From positions 17,470,062 through 17,534,061 of the forward strand of contig OU612074.1 in the NCBI GenBank assembly GCA_914767715.1: 64,000 nt of DNA, read 5' to 3'. Positions 12,601-25,600 of this stretch are shown piece after piece. The stretch comes from Membranipora membranacea. Its lineage: Eukaryota; Bryozoa; Gymnolaemata; Cheilostomatida; Membraniporidae. A program made the translations under genes and the position numbers. Position 1 is the stretch's first letter, and the number at the start of each line of letters is the position of its first letter. The notes under the pieces are model-generated. The model worked only from the letters and a program-made list of their open reading frames with translations. It was not told where the DNA came from and ran no database searches.

Positions 12601-15600
12601 GGGAACATCACTACGATGTGGCATCACTTTGTGGTCAGAGCGAAGCTAACCTGATCCACTCTTGATGTGAAACTCACCTCTAAGCTAAAAGACTACTGTA
12701 TTTCATGACTTCAGACATCAATTTTAATCCGAAGCTTATCAAGCAAGCTGTACAAACTTTTCGCTGTCAAAATTTCAGTAGAGTTGCAGTGTTTGCATGG
12801 GTTTGTAAGTAGAGTTACGAAAATTACACATTACATGAAGCTGATGAAAGCCAATGATGTTCTGAATTTAAGTTGGTGACAGCCCGTTTCTCAAACAATC
12901 AAAAATATAATTTTTCTTCGAAACAAGATGCTTTGAGTTCTAATGACTACATTGAACAGGATTTGTTATGTATAATGGAACAGGCAGGATTAAGATTTTT
13001 TCTTGGTGTCGATAGGTCAGCCAGAGGTCATTTTCGTTAGGAGTGAACCACAGGCGTTTTCGTAGATTGCTATCAGAGTTATTCTTTTCAGATGTACTAC
13101 TAGATGGTACAGTTGATTTCCCACCCTTTTACAATAATAATAGACCCTGTACAGTAGTAACCTACCTACACCATTCCTGAGCAGGGCAGGACAAAACAAT
13201 TAATCAAATCAGCACATTTTCCATAGTGAAAAGTGAACAAGTACAAAGAGAAAACTTTGTTCAACGTCATATATAATGTACTGGCAAAAATAAACATGTT
13301 TTTGTTGTACTCGGTAAATCCAGAGGACAGTGAGCATATTCATATCTTGTATTAGCACATCCATCTACCAAACTAGATACCCAGCACCAAGCGGCCGCCA
13401 ACCCCGGGATGAATACATGGAATGTGTGGAGTTTAATGTCCAAAAGGTGGTGTGACTGACTGAGAAGAGTTAGAGTATGAAAGCGTGTAACGTAACTTAC
13501 GACATCGATTAATGATGTGCCAAGAGTGAAGTATGAAAGTCATTAAGCACAAGGACTACAATTATTTTTATAGGAATAGACTATAGTCAAATAGAATATA
13601 GAATAAGGAAACCCAACAGAGTCTAAGCTGCTCTAATTTTGTCAGGTTTATGAAGGTCTCTAGTTATAAACGTATCATAATGTGTTACTTACCCAATTTA
13701 TGTATATGTTCAATCAGTCTGTTTCTACCGTAGCCTACTCCCGAGTCGACCGGTAGTCGAATATAAGTGACCTCATATTCTTGAGTGAGATTCTTGCTGA
13801 CTGTGTCTTCAAAGGAGTCATCTGCCACAAATACAGGAATATCTGGATAGCTCTGCTTGAAGGAGGCTACAGTAAGCATCAGGCACTCAGCTCTGTTGAA
13901 GGTTTTGATAGCGACCGCTGTTCTCTGAAGAATCTCATTTGGTGTGATGTAACTGCCAGGCTGAAGTGGTGGTAAGGTGTTCCTAGGTGACTTGCCGTAG
14001 ACGACAGGTTTTTCTATCTTTACACTAAGTTTTGCCGGAGGTACTACTTTGACTGGAGCCTTAGTGGTAGGGGCTTTAACTTCAACAGCAGGTGCAGCTG
14101 GTGCAGCGGGAGCAGCTGGTGCAGCAGGAGCCGCTGCAGCTACAGGGGCTACTGGTTGGACTGGTTGTTGAGGTTCAACAGCAGGTGGTTGAACTTCAGC
14201 AGCCGGCGCAGCGGGTAGAGCAGCTATCTCTGGTTTTGCTTCAGTGATAGGGTCAGGATCAACTCGCACCATACGTGGGGTGGCTCGCCTCTCCTCTCCC
14301 ATTTGAGGCAGCCTTACAGGAAATGTCCGATCAGCACTAGGTTCTACATACTGTCTCAATTTCCGAGAGTCTAGAAACTCTGTTTGCACCAAAGGAAGAC
14401 CTTCACTGTTTGGTTGTTGCTGTAGTAGCAGTAGAATGTTCATAGATAGTAAGGCAGTGATCCCGAGTAGAAAGTATGGTACTTTTCTTGATAAACTACA
14501 AAGAGAAACAATATAGTTACATAAAATCTATACTATGGCATTCAACAAAAGAGGACTAACTTGGTAAATTTGTGCCACTCTCTAACAAAAATATAACCCA
14601 CTCTCTAACAAAAATATGGCCATCAAACATTTTATTCATGCTCTATTATTGATAGGGCTGTTTACTAAATAGCTTTTGGGGGACTCAATTGTTACACAAT
14701 CTTGTATAGTTTCGAGGAATTATCATGACTTGCTAATCAACTAAATTCAAAGGGAAATATAGGCTGGCATATTTTTCGGTAACATTAAAAAAATAAGCTA
14801 AAGAATAGAATTTCCACTCTACCAATCATCAAATGTCAAAATACTCGCCCCTATAAATGCACCCATCTCAACTATTTGATTTTTCATGTTTTTAAATGAC
14901 AGTCAGTCAGTATAAGCAAGTGGTATGAAAATAAACTAATGTCCGGAAAATTGTTAATGGAAGAATTACTGAAAGCTTTTGTACCAAATAATTCAATTGG
15001 CTGCAGAAAAGGTACGAGGGTCAACTGGAGGACAGCGACAACACCTAGTAACTTTATTGATTAACATACAGCATGCACAGCCGTTCATAATTCATATTTT
15101 TATGTCGTAACTTTCTTTCAGACTTGTAGACTGATAGCAAATGAGCAACTTTTTCAAGACCATAATAAAAATGTATGAGTAAAGATGGGTTTGTGTTCGG
15201 TATTTAAAGTACATATAAATTTATAATTTAAAAGAGGTAAATTCGTGCTTCTTCAAATTTTATTATAACCAGCAATTCATTCAGCAGTTGGCTTCACAAA
15301 TGGTCACAAAACCCACTATTGAATAGCTGAGTACTGTTTCATAGCCAAGGGCCAGTGAACAAATTGATGGTCCCCTTTAAGTGGATGAAGAAAAGTTTCT
15401 TCATCCACTTAAAGTTACTTTACAATTATTTATTAGCAGCTTACAACAATCTCAAATTTTTAGGGAGTGGATATGATAGTAACTGCGTGGTACACTACAC
15501 ACAATAAAGCTTTGTTACATTCATTGTACTTTTACTCCGCCTAGCCTAGCCATTTGGTAAACCATTTGGTAACCATTTGGTAAAATGTAATTTCAAATTT

Positions 15601-15753
15601 TGTGTACTAATTTTGAGTGAGTGTGTATAAGTAGAGACTACATACCTAGTAACCTAACCAAAGATATATAAATTGAGCTTGAAATAAGACTTACCTGGCG
15701 CGATCGCGCTGTATGAAGAAGACATCTGAAGTTGGTCTCCCTCTCCGTCCCAT
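613..15753 (-). CDS. Two-domain type II membrane glycosyltransferase (GM2-synthase-like plus chondroitin GalNAc-transferase-like), 3' partial
   Basis: Exons on the minus strand: 15695-15753, 13693-14495, 10529-10675, 7913-8000, 6332-6500, 5196-5426, 3020-3120 and 613-1191. All have GT-AG borders and matching phases, giving 725 codons before the left edge. The N-terminus is short and basic, followed by one membrane anchor (about residues 25-44, split by intron 1), the layout of a Golgi type II enzyme. A Pro/Ala-rich stem (about 107-175) follows. The first catalytic domain (about 210-422) has VAIKTFNR, the ADDS strand end, GVGYGRN, the metal-binding-type SDDDY (about 295-299) and WDDILKNNDHYDF, as in beta-1,4-GalNAc transferases of the GM2/Sda synthase type (CAZy GT12). 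After a linker, exon 8 (533-725) has the FSRSIGL motif of the CHGN (Pfam) chondroitin/LacdiNAc GalNAc-transferase fold, but IDTS where DxD is usual. I infer sequential sugar transfer in the Golgi; the substrate is unknown. The C-terminus is outside the window. Confidence 0.85.
3575..3588. repeat. Homopolymer G run (14 G)
   Basis: Fourteen uninterrupted G in an intron of the glycosyltransferase gene. It is a probable polymorphic site and a possible assembly or sequencing weak point. It has no coding role. Confidence 0.9.
6601..6646. repeat. Short hairpin element, copy 1 (TAGCC...GGCTA)
   Basis: A 46-bp inverted repeat in glycosyltransferase intron 4. Its arms begin TAGCCTTGTC and end GACGAGGCTA, with imperfect pairing. 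A longer relative with the same outer arms lies at 30922-30988 in an ACTR6 intron, so this is a dispersed hairpin family and not a chance palindrome. Confidence 0.65.
15375..15414. repeat. Perfect 40-bp palindrome with 2-nt centre
   Basis: Two 19-bp arms (15375-15393 and 15396-15414) are perfect reverse complements separated only by AG. The palindrome lies in intron 1 of the glycosyltransferase gene. As RNA it would form an almost loopless hairpin; as DNA it could extrude as a cruciform. No relatives were noticed elsewhere in the window. Confidence 0.9.
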
Positions 15754-18700
15754 GTTGCCGACCAGCAGCTCAGAAGACGATGGCTAATGTTACTTGGCTA
15801 GGAATCAAGTTTGTGATAATTATAGCTGAGAATATTGGCAGCAATATAATCAAGAATCCACAGCGTAGCGCTCTCAGTAGAAAAGACTTTAGTTAGAATC
15901 CTGAGTTGAGTAGTTTGTTGTAGGTGTGTAGCTATGATAACAAACTGAATACACAAGCTCTGTTAATATGATGAAGAGCGTTGGTAAGAGTTCGTCCTCT
16001 AGGGCAGAAAGCCAGCTAATAAATGATTAGTGACGGCCACTTTGCCTGATCTAGTTTAAGACCACCCCATTGTTTGCACAAGACAATGATGTATGATCTA
16101 AAAACACTTGATCGGTGCTTTGCGAATAATCACAGATCCGTTCAATGTAGTCCGTCCAATAGCTAAGCAGCTATAGTTAATGACTAGCTTTGGATCCTCT
16201 CTTGCATGCAGAAAAGTCTACCTCCTCACAAAAGATAGCAGAGTTGATTACCAATGCTTGCTTGTCCGTTCCAATGAGCAGTTTAAACCACAGAGAAGTG
16301 AAACTACCAGTGAACGACTAGCCTATAAGACTTAATACCTAATAATAACGTATGAGGGCTCTTTCATGCGTTGAAGAATTCAAAAGAATTCATTGTGAAC
16401 GTGCACTGTAGGAATTGTATATAGCATTTGGTCAATAAACAAAGGATTATCATTTTGCCACATAGAATAGAGGCTACGCTATACTAATTATAGGCAACCA
16501 GTTGTAGAAAAATAATATTTTCCCATTTTTCTATGGGTGATGACAAAATTCAGGGCTGTTAATCCTAACCATGTTAAACCCTCTATCCTGTAAGGTACCT
16601 TGCAGCCATTGTTTGAATACTGCAAAATATCTCATCTATTATTAAATTGAGTTAAATTAAAAAATGCAATAATTAAATTAATTATGATGAATACATACAT
16701 GCAGCTTCACATCAACAGAATGCAAACAAACCACATGTGCTTCAAAGGGTTGCAAATGGCTACAAGGATCAGCACCGATTACCCTTAGCATTAATTTGAT
16801 GGTAGCGCCACAAATCCCATATAGGTTAGTTAAGGAGCGCTAAGCGCCAGGCACATTCAAGAATTGGTGATGATGGAGTTGTTTAAATAAAACTATCTGA
16901 ACGCCATTTATCACTCTTCTCGAACTCCTTGGTCATGATCAATTCTATTTTCAGATTCCACTGGACATTCTATATTATTATGGATTAAAGAAGAGGCCTA
17001 GAAGAGCAAGCATTAGCTCAAGTTTATTTTTAGCTAGTATTGGGTGGGGGGGAACCTAATGCTAACTAACACCAAATTTCACTAGCTAAAGGAAGGGGTG
17101 TTTATATAAAATAACGAGGTTCAGCAAATGCCAGCTAGTCATAAATTTCACTTATTTAAGCCTGCGCAAAACAGAGAATTTTCCCTCCAACATATACAAT
17201 CTCGTTTGTGGTATCCCCTATATCATCTTTACTGTAGTGCTATGTCTCCATTCATCTATGAGATTGATGTAATTTGGGGTTTCCGTAATGAGATTAAGTA
17301 CGGGACATCTCATTACGTTATCCATGTTATCTATCTCAGGTTATTTGTGGTGATAGATTACAAATAACAGTAACATTCCCAAGCTCTAATGAAGGGACAA
17401 CTCCAAGTTCTATCAAAATAAGTCCGTAATGAATCGGAGAGATCTACGTGGACAATCCAGGATTTATTTTGTGGGCGGAAATGTTTTTAAAGATGGCCTG
17501 GACATATTTTGATCAGTATGAGACTTTCCGGATGGTGCTTTTTCTGACTTCATAGCCGTATGAGCTTGCTCTGCCCAAAGATAAACGTTTTGTGTGAATG
17601 ACATATTGAGAATGGGGGAAAACGACGACCAACGACAGATTATCCTACTACTCTTTACGTGTGAACTATTGGAGGTCACAAACGGGGCTGTGAGGATTAG
17701 TAAGCAGGCCCAAAAATAAAGGCTAATAGCTACATTAATAATATAATTATAGCGCTTCACAGCTATAGTGGAGACGTTTGCCTATTATATGTTATAAATA
17801 GCAGTGTGAATATTTCTGTACGGCTTTCAGCTTGCTCCGCGCTTGTTGTAGGCTTGATAGCAAAATATAGTGTGTGTTTCCAATTCTTCTACCTCTAAGC
17901 ATAACTCCAAGGAAACCGTACGATAAAATCCAAGGCCTTCTTAATTTGGCAGCAGCCCTGTCCTTGATTTGGGCAGTACCTCAGATTATTTTTAAAAGAA
18001 TTGGTATGTATTTGCATCAATTCCTCGATTTACATATACTCCCAAAATTGCACGACTGGAAGAACATGCCATGACTGCACATGTTTTTTCTGCCATTAGA
18101 GATATTTAGCTTACAGTGGTTCTGGAAGTGACCAAAAGTTTATCAAACCTAAATTTGATAATCATAGGTTAGAAACTCAAAATCAAAACCATCTCATTTG
18201 GGGTCCATTCAAAATGACAAAATAAGTATTTGAGTAGGCGTATCTCCAAATCTTTTCTGTCCCACGATCTCAACTCATGGACCCTCACTAGCAGACACGG
18301 GCGGAGCTAAAATATGCCCTTGGAACAACAACCTATAGTACTCCCCCCCTCCGAAAGACGACAGATATCTTCAAGCAACAAACAATGTCGCTTTTAATAA
18401 ATTATCTAATAGCTTAGGTACAATAGCTTGGCTGAAAACAGTTTTTGGAGAAAATCACAAAAAATTCCTTCCCTAACCATCATTCCCATCAGCCCATAAT
18501 TTGATTTCAATTGAGAGACCTACACCAATTCATGCAATACTCAGTGATGTGACATCACTGAATATCGCAACCGAATACTCAACCCCCATACTCAACCCCC
18601 ATCTGAACACCCGTATATATTATTAGCAGAATCATCTGTCTGAGAAACCCTAAGATTGGATCAGTCACAATAATAAGACACTTAAACCCATCAAGTGTTT

Positions 18701-19610
18701 ATGTAACTATTTTTTAGGATATAATTCTCGCATTAGGTGGGTGTAGCTCTTTTAGATTTCTGACGTTCAGGAAAGCTGAGAGTATATTTTGTAAACAATT
18801 ATTATGTAAAAAAAAGGCTGATTCAATCTCACGATTCTCTTTGTAAAACTGATCCTGATTTAGTCAGAATTGTTAAGCGGTCACTACCAACTCCCTCAAA
18901 CTTAGAATGTGGCACAGCGAGAATGTACATAATTGCAGGATGCAATTAAATTTTTTATTTAAATAAAGGTAAAGAATTAGATAAAGCAAAGTAGGTATTT
19001 ACATCTGGCAGATCCTTTAAAACATCTTAGTCCTGTGTCACAAGTCTACCTTGTCGTGGAGCAGGTAGACAATTACCGTTCGTTGTTCTTCGTTGACCTT
19101 GAGAAAAAATCTGACACGGAAATTGCCATAGTATTGTTAGAAAAATAAGGTTTACTCTGACCCTTTGCCACCAGATATAATTCCCCAGCCATCTGTCAGT
19201 CTGTCTCTCACATGGTTGCTTTTACAGATTTTATGGCACTTTGATTCCAAAAATAGCAAAATACCTTGAAAACACTTAAACCAAAGGCCTGAAAACACAG
19301 ACTGACTATGATTTGAAGAAGCAAATCAGACAAACAAGGAAATTTTTATATGTTATCCCATTGAAAATGTCCAAGGGTTGGGCTCTGCAAATGTTCATAA
19401 AAGAGAAGAGAAAAACCTCTCCATCAGACAGATGTCCCATAATGCAACGCTCAGATCAGGTCAATAATTTGACCTGATGTGAACATCAGGTGCATTGTGG
19501 GCATATTATTAGTATCCTCTAGTTTTCTTTCCAATATAGGAACTAGTATGAACTTAAACCTGTTGGGAATTGTTTCATTTCACCTAAGATTTGGAGAGAC
19601 AAACAGTGCC
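15754..19610. other. Intergenic: upstream of the glycosyltransferase, downstream of ACTR6
   Basis: Both flanking genes are on the minus strand, so this holds the glycosyltransferase 5' UTR and promoter (right after 15753) and the ACTR6 3' UTR (left of 19611). I found no convincing exon. The ATG context for the glycosyltransferase is ACATGG on the minus strand. Short repeats such as the three CATTTGGTAA-like units at 15550-15585 are just inside intron 1. Confidence 0.55.
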
Positions 19611-22600
19611 TTATGATACCTCGTACTTGTTATCCAGGAATATTGAGGCGCCGTGTTCGTTATACGCGTCCCTGGTTACAGCGATCTTCTCAAACAGTGG
19701 ATCTGAGGCTAACAGTTTTCCTCCCTCCCAGGCGTAAGTCACAGGACTGAAATACAAAATATATAAATCACTAAATATAATATTATGGAAATAGCAAACT
19801 ATGACTTCATGTTGTTTTTCTGACATAATTAAGAAGAGACTTTGGGCACCTCCGTGTTTGTTCACCCCAAACCAAGTCCTCTAGAATTACCCTACAGTGA
19901 GTGAATTTCTTATCCATTTACACTTCCCAATATTGCTTTTTGATATCTTATAAATCAAAGAATTTCTAAAAAATCAAAATTTGCAAATTAAAACCATCAA
20001 TCCACTTTTCTAGGCTCAATTGTTGACCTTGCATATGGTTTCATAAGATTTAAAGATGTGTTATCTATGGTCTCTGGTTATATTCTGAGTGGTTTCTCCC
20101 GACAGACAAGTCTAGACAGTACAGATACATTAGATTAGCGTAGATTTGACTTCTCAGAAACACAAAGTAGCCTTAGTCGGTCATATTGAGCCCTGGATCC
20201 GCTAGATTGCGTGCTGGACAGCAAGACTCACAGTAGACTGCAGACATCTTCAGCAGACAGCAAAGGCGACATCACCAACTAAATGATGTCACGCAACCTT
20301 CTGAATCATCTTTTACAATTTTGCCAAAACATTGACATTACTTACAAGTGGTTTTATATTAAACAAGTAATTAAATTTTTAAATCATTTATTATCGTAAA
20401 TGGATCTGCTGATAAATGAATAATATTTTTGCTTCTTTAACTGGTCATTTGAAGGGTATCATGCCAGGAAGTGAAGGTAGAAAGGAAAGTAAGGCGCTAG
20501 CGAGACATCCCAGTGGCAGACTCATTTATGTAATCACTCACATAGCTAATTAGGTATTACCGGAAAAATCGGTTATAGTAAACTACAGTGCAACAGTGAG
20601 CCAACAGACAATTTTTTCTATTGACCGAGAAGCTTGGGAGTACAGACATAAAACGTTTGATTTGCACAGTTCTTGGCTAGAGTCATTGGGATACTGTGCT
20701 AACATCAGAGTTGGCGGGCAAAATGTAAAAAAATACTCAACTAAAATGTGACCAGCGCAAAAACAAGGCACTCAAGGTTTTATTTTCAATGTGATTGTTT
20801 GTTTTTTCATTGAGTGCATTGAAAGCATTTATAGAAATATGGAATTTCTTGAGTCAATTATGAAAATGATAGCAATGTCAATACACACCCAACTACTGAT
20901 GTATGAATATTACAATAACTTTGATGTGTGTTTTACTAGTATAGCTTACAGCAGGAATAGAGTTGACAGCTTATTGTTCCATTGTCGTCATCTAGCCACA
21001 ACAGTATTAGCTTTGAATGATTCAACAAGGAACGGAAGTTGCACAGGGTACACACAAATCAGAGTATGCCTAGATATTGTGCCTCATGTATCAACAGGCC
21101 ATACGCTAGACTCAAAAAATGATTTTTTTCCCAGAGTTTTGGAAAATTTAGTGCCTTGATATGCCTAGGGGCTATACAGGTCTCTGTGAGGCTGGCCAGC
21201 CATTTTAAACCTGAAATCCGTCCAAGAAATCTGCCCATGCTGCTTTGCGCAGCAGAGGGCAACTACACTGTTGGGCTTTGCAGAAGTATTTTTAACATTT
21301 TAAATATAAATACCCTGGGCATAATGTTAAAAAATATATCTAATCTTACTAATGGAGGCTTTTATCTCAAGAATTGTCACCTAATGGGCAAATAATTGCA
21401 CAAATTGTCAAAATAGGGTATGGTATAAATGAACTAGTTGAAATAGTGAAGTCTTTACCCTGGCTTTTACTCCTTGAATTTGACAATCAGTTTCTGCAGA
21501 TAAGTTTCCGCTGAGATCGATACCTAATTTTGTTATCTTTGAGCTAAACAGAATTGGATAGGCACACATTTCCTTGGGTGGCAACTGGCAATAGTCCCAA
21601 ACTCCCTGGTGGCCACACAGAATTCAATGTTAGGCAGGTAGAGCTGGGCTTTTCTTGTGGTGGTCATTCATGACTTGCAGAATGTGAGTTGTCTACTATT
21701 GATGTCATATATCTTTGTTTAGAATCAAAAAGATTTAAGAAAAAATTAGTGAGTATTGAAAGTAAAGAGCTGAACAGGATTGGATGACGCTCTTCAATCA
21801 TAAAAGACCTTCAATACCTCATGCCCATTGATCCCAATTAAGTAATGTGTGGCATCAATAAAAATTGCTGTATATCAATAGCAGTTAATCGGGATGGTGA
21901 GTTTGGGTAGGTGTTCATAAGGTCAAATCTAGTCACCTGTTGCAAGGCGTTGAAAGTTACGGCATCATCCTTTCTGACACCCGATGCTGACATTTAGAAC
22001 GTTACATAATATATCTAAACCGGATGTCAAGTATTGAAGAAGAGGTAATGTATTGATATCCAGTCATGCTGAGTAGCTTATATGAAAGTTTTTTTTGCAA
22101 ATGAAGTGAGTTTACTAAGGGATCTGATGTTTGAATCATACCCTAGGAAGTGAATTCCAGCACCTGTAAGGACGATTATTATTTGTATGGTGCGGGAAGA
22201 ACGATTGCACGTTAGTTATATGTGGGTCAAAAGAAACAACCCGAGAATTGGGTATGAGAAGATGACACATTACTCTGTTCATTCAGACAAGCAGGAGCCC
22301 CAAATCTCCGCGTCCCCATTACCCAAATTACTCTACAACCTGTTGATGTTTGTCAGGAATTTTCTTGACAGGTAAATGACCAGCCTGGGCTACATATTAA
22401 AGGAGCTATAAGCTAATTAAAGAGGGAAATGCTGTCAAACACTCCTCAAAATAACAATACATCTCAGGAGGAACATAACAAGCCTCCTCAAACATCTCAT
22501 CAAACAAGAAAAGTGGGGCAACTAACACCCAGCAGCTGTAACACAGGTGAATACTTCCTCAGCATGATAATGTCTGAAGTTAGATAATTAAAGGGCTGTC

Positions 22601-25600
22601 AACATACTAATCACAGCATATTTTGGTAACTATTACATCGTTATCTAAATGCAAATTGGCCAAAATAATACCCCCTGCGAGGTGGAGAGAGCAAATAGAT
22701 GCCCTTATTCCTAAAGTACCAAACACCCTGGACAATAGTACCAGTACGATACAATATGATAGGTTAACCGATCTAAGTCCGTGATTGCATCATCGAGTAG
22801 ATACACCTCTTCAAACCATTATGTGACACCTGCACTTTTGACCAACTTAAGGTGAGATGGACTGCAACATCATACATGTGATCAGTAAATTGTTGGCTGC
22901 GTTTGCAAACTGAAGCTAAATAAAGAAAGGTAGAAGAAAAAACCGAAAAAGTGTCCCAGGCAAACCAACAACTGTACTTTCCACAAAATTGATTCTTGGA
23001 ATGAATCAGTAGTGTCACTGCCACCAATCATCGTCTGTCATTGGGAAGAAACAACTATCTCAACTGCCTAACTAAGATGTCTGCGACTAAAATCAATCTA
23101 ATTCCTGTCCCTGAACCTCCATCTACACCCACATTATACCTTATAAGAGACAGACAACAATGTTAATCTGTCTAAGACAAAAACAGCTGTTTCACCCTAT
23201 AATAAAGTCACATTCCTTGCTGAACACTTTCGTATTCTCCTAAGCCATCGACACCACGCCAAGCCCCTGAGAGCGGATTATTACACCCTATAAAGTGGTT
23301 GGGAACCTTGTAATGAGATGATTGAGGAAGCATGATTCACTGGCTAACAGAATAAGTAAACAGAAGGTGAAACCCTGGAAGACAATCGGGAGTTATCTAA
23401 CATCTCTTTTTAATGGCAGGAAATTAAGATTTTAGGTTTGACAGTAAGGTAAAGCTGTGGCCTTGGTGCAATGGATAGGGCATGGGTCTTTCATTCGAGA
23501 CAATTCGGTCGATTCCCAGCGGATCATGGTGGTGTAAGGAAGGGCATCCACATTAGTAAAGTTCGTAGACCCATACTGAAACCAGAAACAAAAAAAAAGC
23601 TAGAAACATCAAAGGAGTAGAGTAAGCAAGTGAGGTAAAGGTAGAGGTAAAGGTAGATCGCTTCTCGGCCTACTGGCTAAGATCAAAGTGTCACTGCCAA
23701 AGGCCGATTAGTGCCAGTTCAGTTTTGGCAGCTCGCTGCACACCCACGATTAGGAGGTCTTCTATGGCCTCACCTCTAGGATGCATTCTAGTTTTATAGG
23801 ATGTGTCACATTCTCTGTATGAGGATTTAGGGCACCTTGCGTCCCTCTTTAGGGGCAGCCCAATCTTCTGTTTCTTACTAAACAGCAAGTGAGGTAAAGC
23901 TGTTCCACAAGCACATTTTCATACTTATGATAGCTTAGTACCTCCTGTTCAACTCAAGATAGCAAGGTCACATCATGAACCACTAACTCTACCTATGTTA
24001 AGCATGCATTGTGATTCACCAAAATATACCCACTCAGCTAGATAATTGTTACTTTCACCACTTTCATCAATGAAAATTTAGGTCGTATTGAGTTCACGAG
24101 AAGAAGGGCATGGCTAGAGTGGATGTTTGCTTGGCTGCCCAGGTCACACCTTTGCTTGTTAGCCGGTTATATAATATGATGTAATATCGCTGACTCGGAG
24201 TGCAAGTTCAGAGGATTGGTAACAGCTGACCTACGCTGACCGTGGCCAATAAATCAGTGATATGTCAGTATCTGAAATAAATCTAAGGAAACATGAGAAG
24301 AAATGGGAGTACACTGACATGGATGATTAAAAGATAGAACCAAGTGACCTCAACTTTACTGGCCTTGATAAACCTACTTTTTAGCCTTCCCGCTGATGGT
24401 AAATGTCAGAATTTGGAACTCAGTTTTTTGCAGTGTTATGTATGATGAATATCGGATTTCAGTAAATTGATGCATGTCGTTTATTTCTCGGCAATAATAA
24501 CTTGGGAACCGACAGAGTGCAGTTCTCGACACCATCAGTGATATAAATGAGGCTGCCGTAGTTACCGCACATATTTAATTGACGAGCTAATGTATCGTAA
24601 TCTGATTTTGCTGCTGAGCCGTTACATAATATCTCAAATAACGGATGCACGTATTTGGCTTTGAAGACAGTTTTCTGTCGTTTTTTTGACAATAATATGA
24701 TCAAAATAGCTTCAAAAACTGAATTTTCAAGTAGCAGTATAATTATTGTGTCACCACGGCTGACAGCCTGTCAGCTAAAATTTGATGTTTTTTTCTCACG
24801 ATGAGAGAATTGTAAATAGCCACATGTGGTGTCAGCCATTATTACCATAAAAATTTGACACAAATTTGGATAGAACTCGTACATTTGAGAATTGTACACC
24901 TTCCGGCGGTGATCAGAGGAACGCTCCTGTTTAAAATTTATTGCATCTTGTTTGAGAAACGCAGGAGTGAATTTGTGCTTTTTGCGCAATGGAGAAATGT
25001 GGTAACCATAAGTGTGAAGTGATGCAAGTTGATTTTCAGGAATTGTGTTCTTCCAGGCATCAATTGCAGCTTTTTACATACTCAATTTCTCCTACTGCTC
25101 ATTGGTCACCAGTTTGGTTTATAGTCCTGCAGATTAAGTTAAGTTTTTTCATGTATATCAAGATTTAGCTTCAGAAATATACATTGTCATCGAATTGATG
25201 CGGAGAGGAACCATTCCCGAACGAGGGACTTAAAACTTCCCGATTTTTCAGCAACAAAATCCCACACAGGAAATTTACAAGGATTCCTAGAACCATATCA
25301 CAATTCACAGAATCCTTGCAACTCTTACGGACAGATGTTTCATAGATAGGATGTTTACTTACAAATTTAATGGGCAAAAGTACAGAAATCGTTTACTTAG
25401 AATTCAAATATCGTCGTAACATAACCGTAACATGCCGTAACAGGGCTTACCTTTTAGGAAAATGTAGATTGACATCGTGAAAAGAGTCAGTGGCACATCG
25501 AACTTCCTGGAATCTATTAAATAAAAGTAAACAAAATTGTATAATAGCCCGATTATCTACAGAGAAATCAAGGAGGATGGACCAGGTACCCAACTACTCA

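Noticed and set aside
12481-12660. Possible extra glycosyltransferase exon
   Set aside because: Exons 13693-14495 and 10529-10675 join directly in phase across GG|A at a conserved position (HKLG-YQYM), leaving no room for another exon.
17464-17760. Open frame on the minus strand resembling a secreted protein
   Set aside because: It starts with GTG, not ATG, has no splice-supported extension and no family resemblance; the hydrophobic start looks like chance in AT-rich DNA.
20791-21159. 122-codon plus-strand frame in the ACTR6 last intron
   Set aside because: No domain, signal or splice support; composition like surrounding intron.
23657-23690. Functional U2 snRNA gene
   Set aside because: Only the first ~33 nt match; the branch-pairing region, Sm site and 3' stem-loops are absent.
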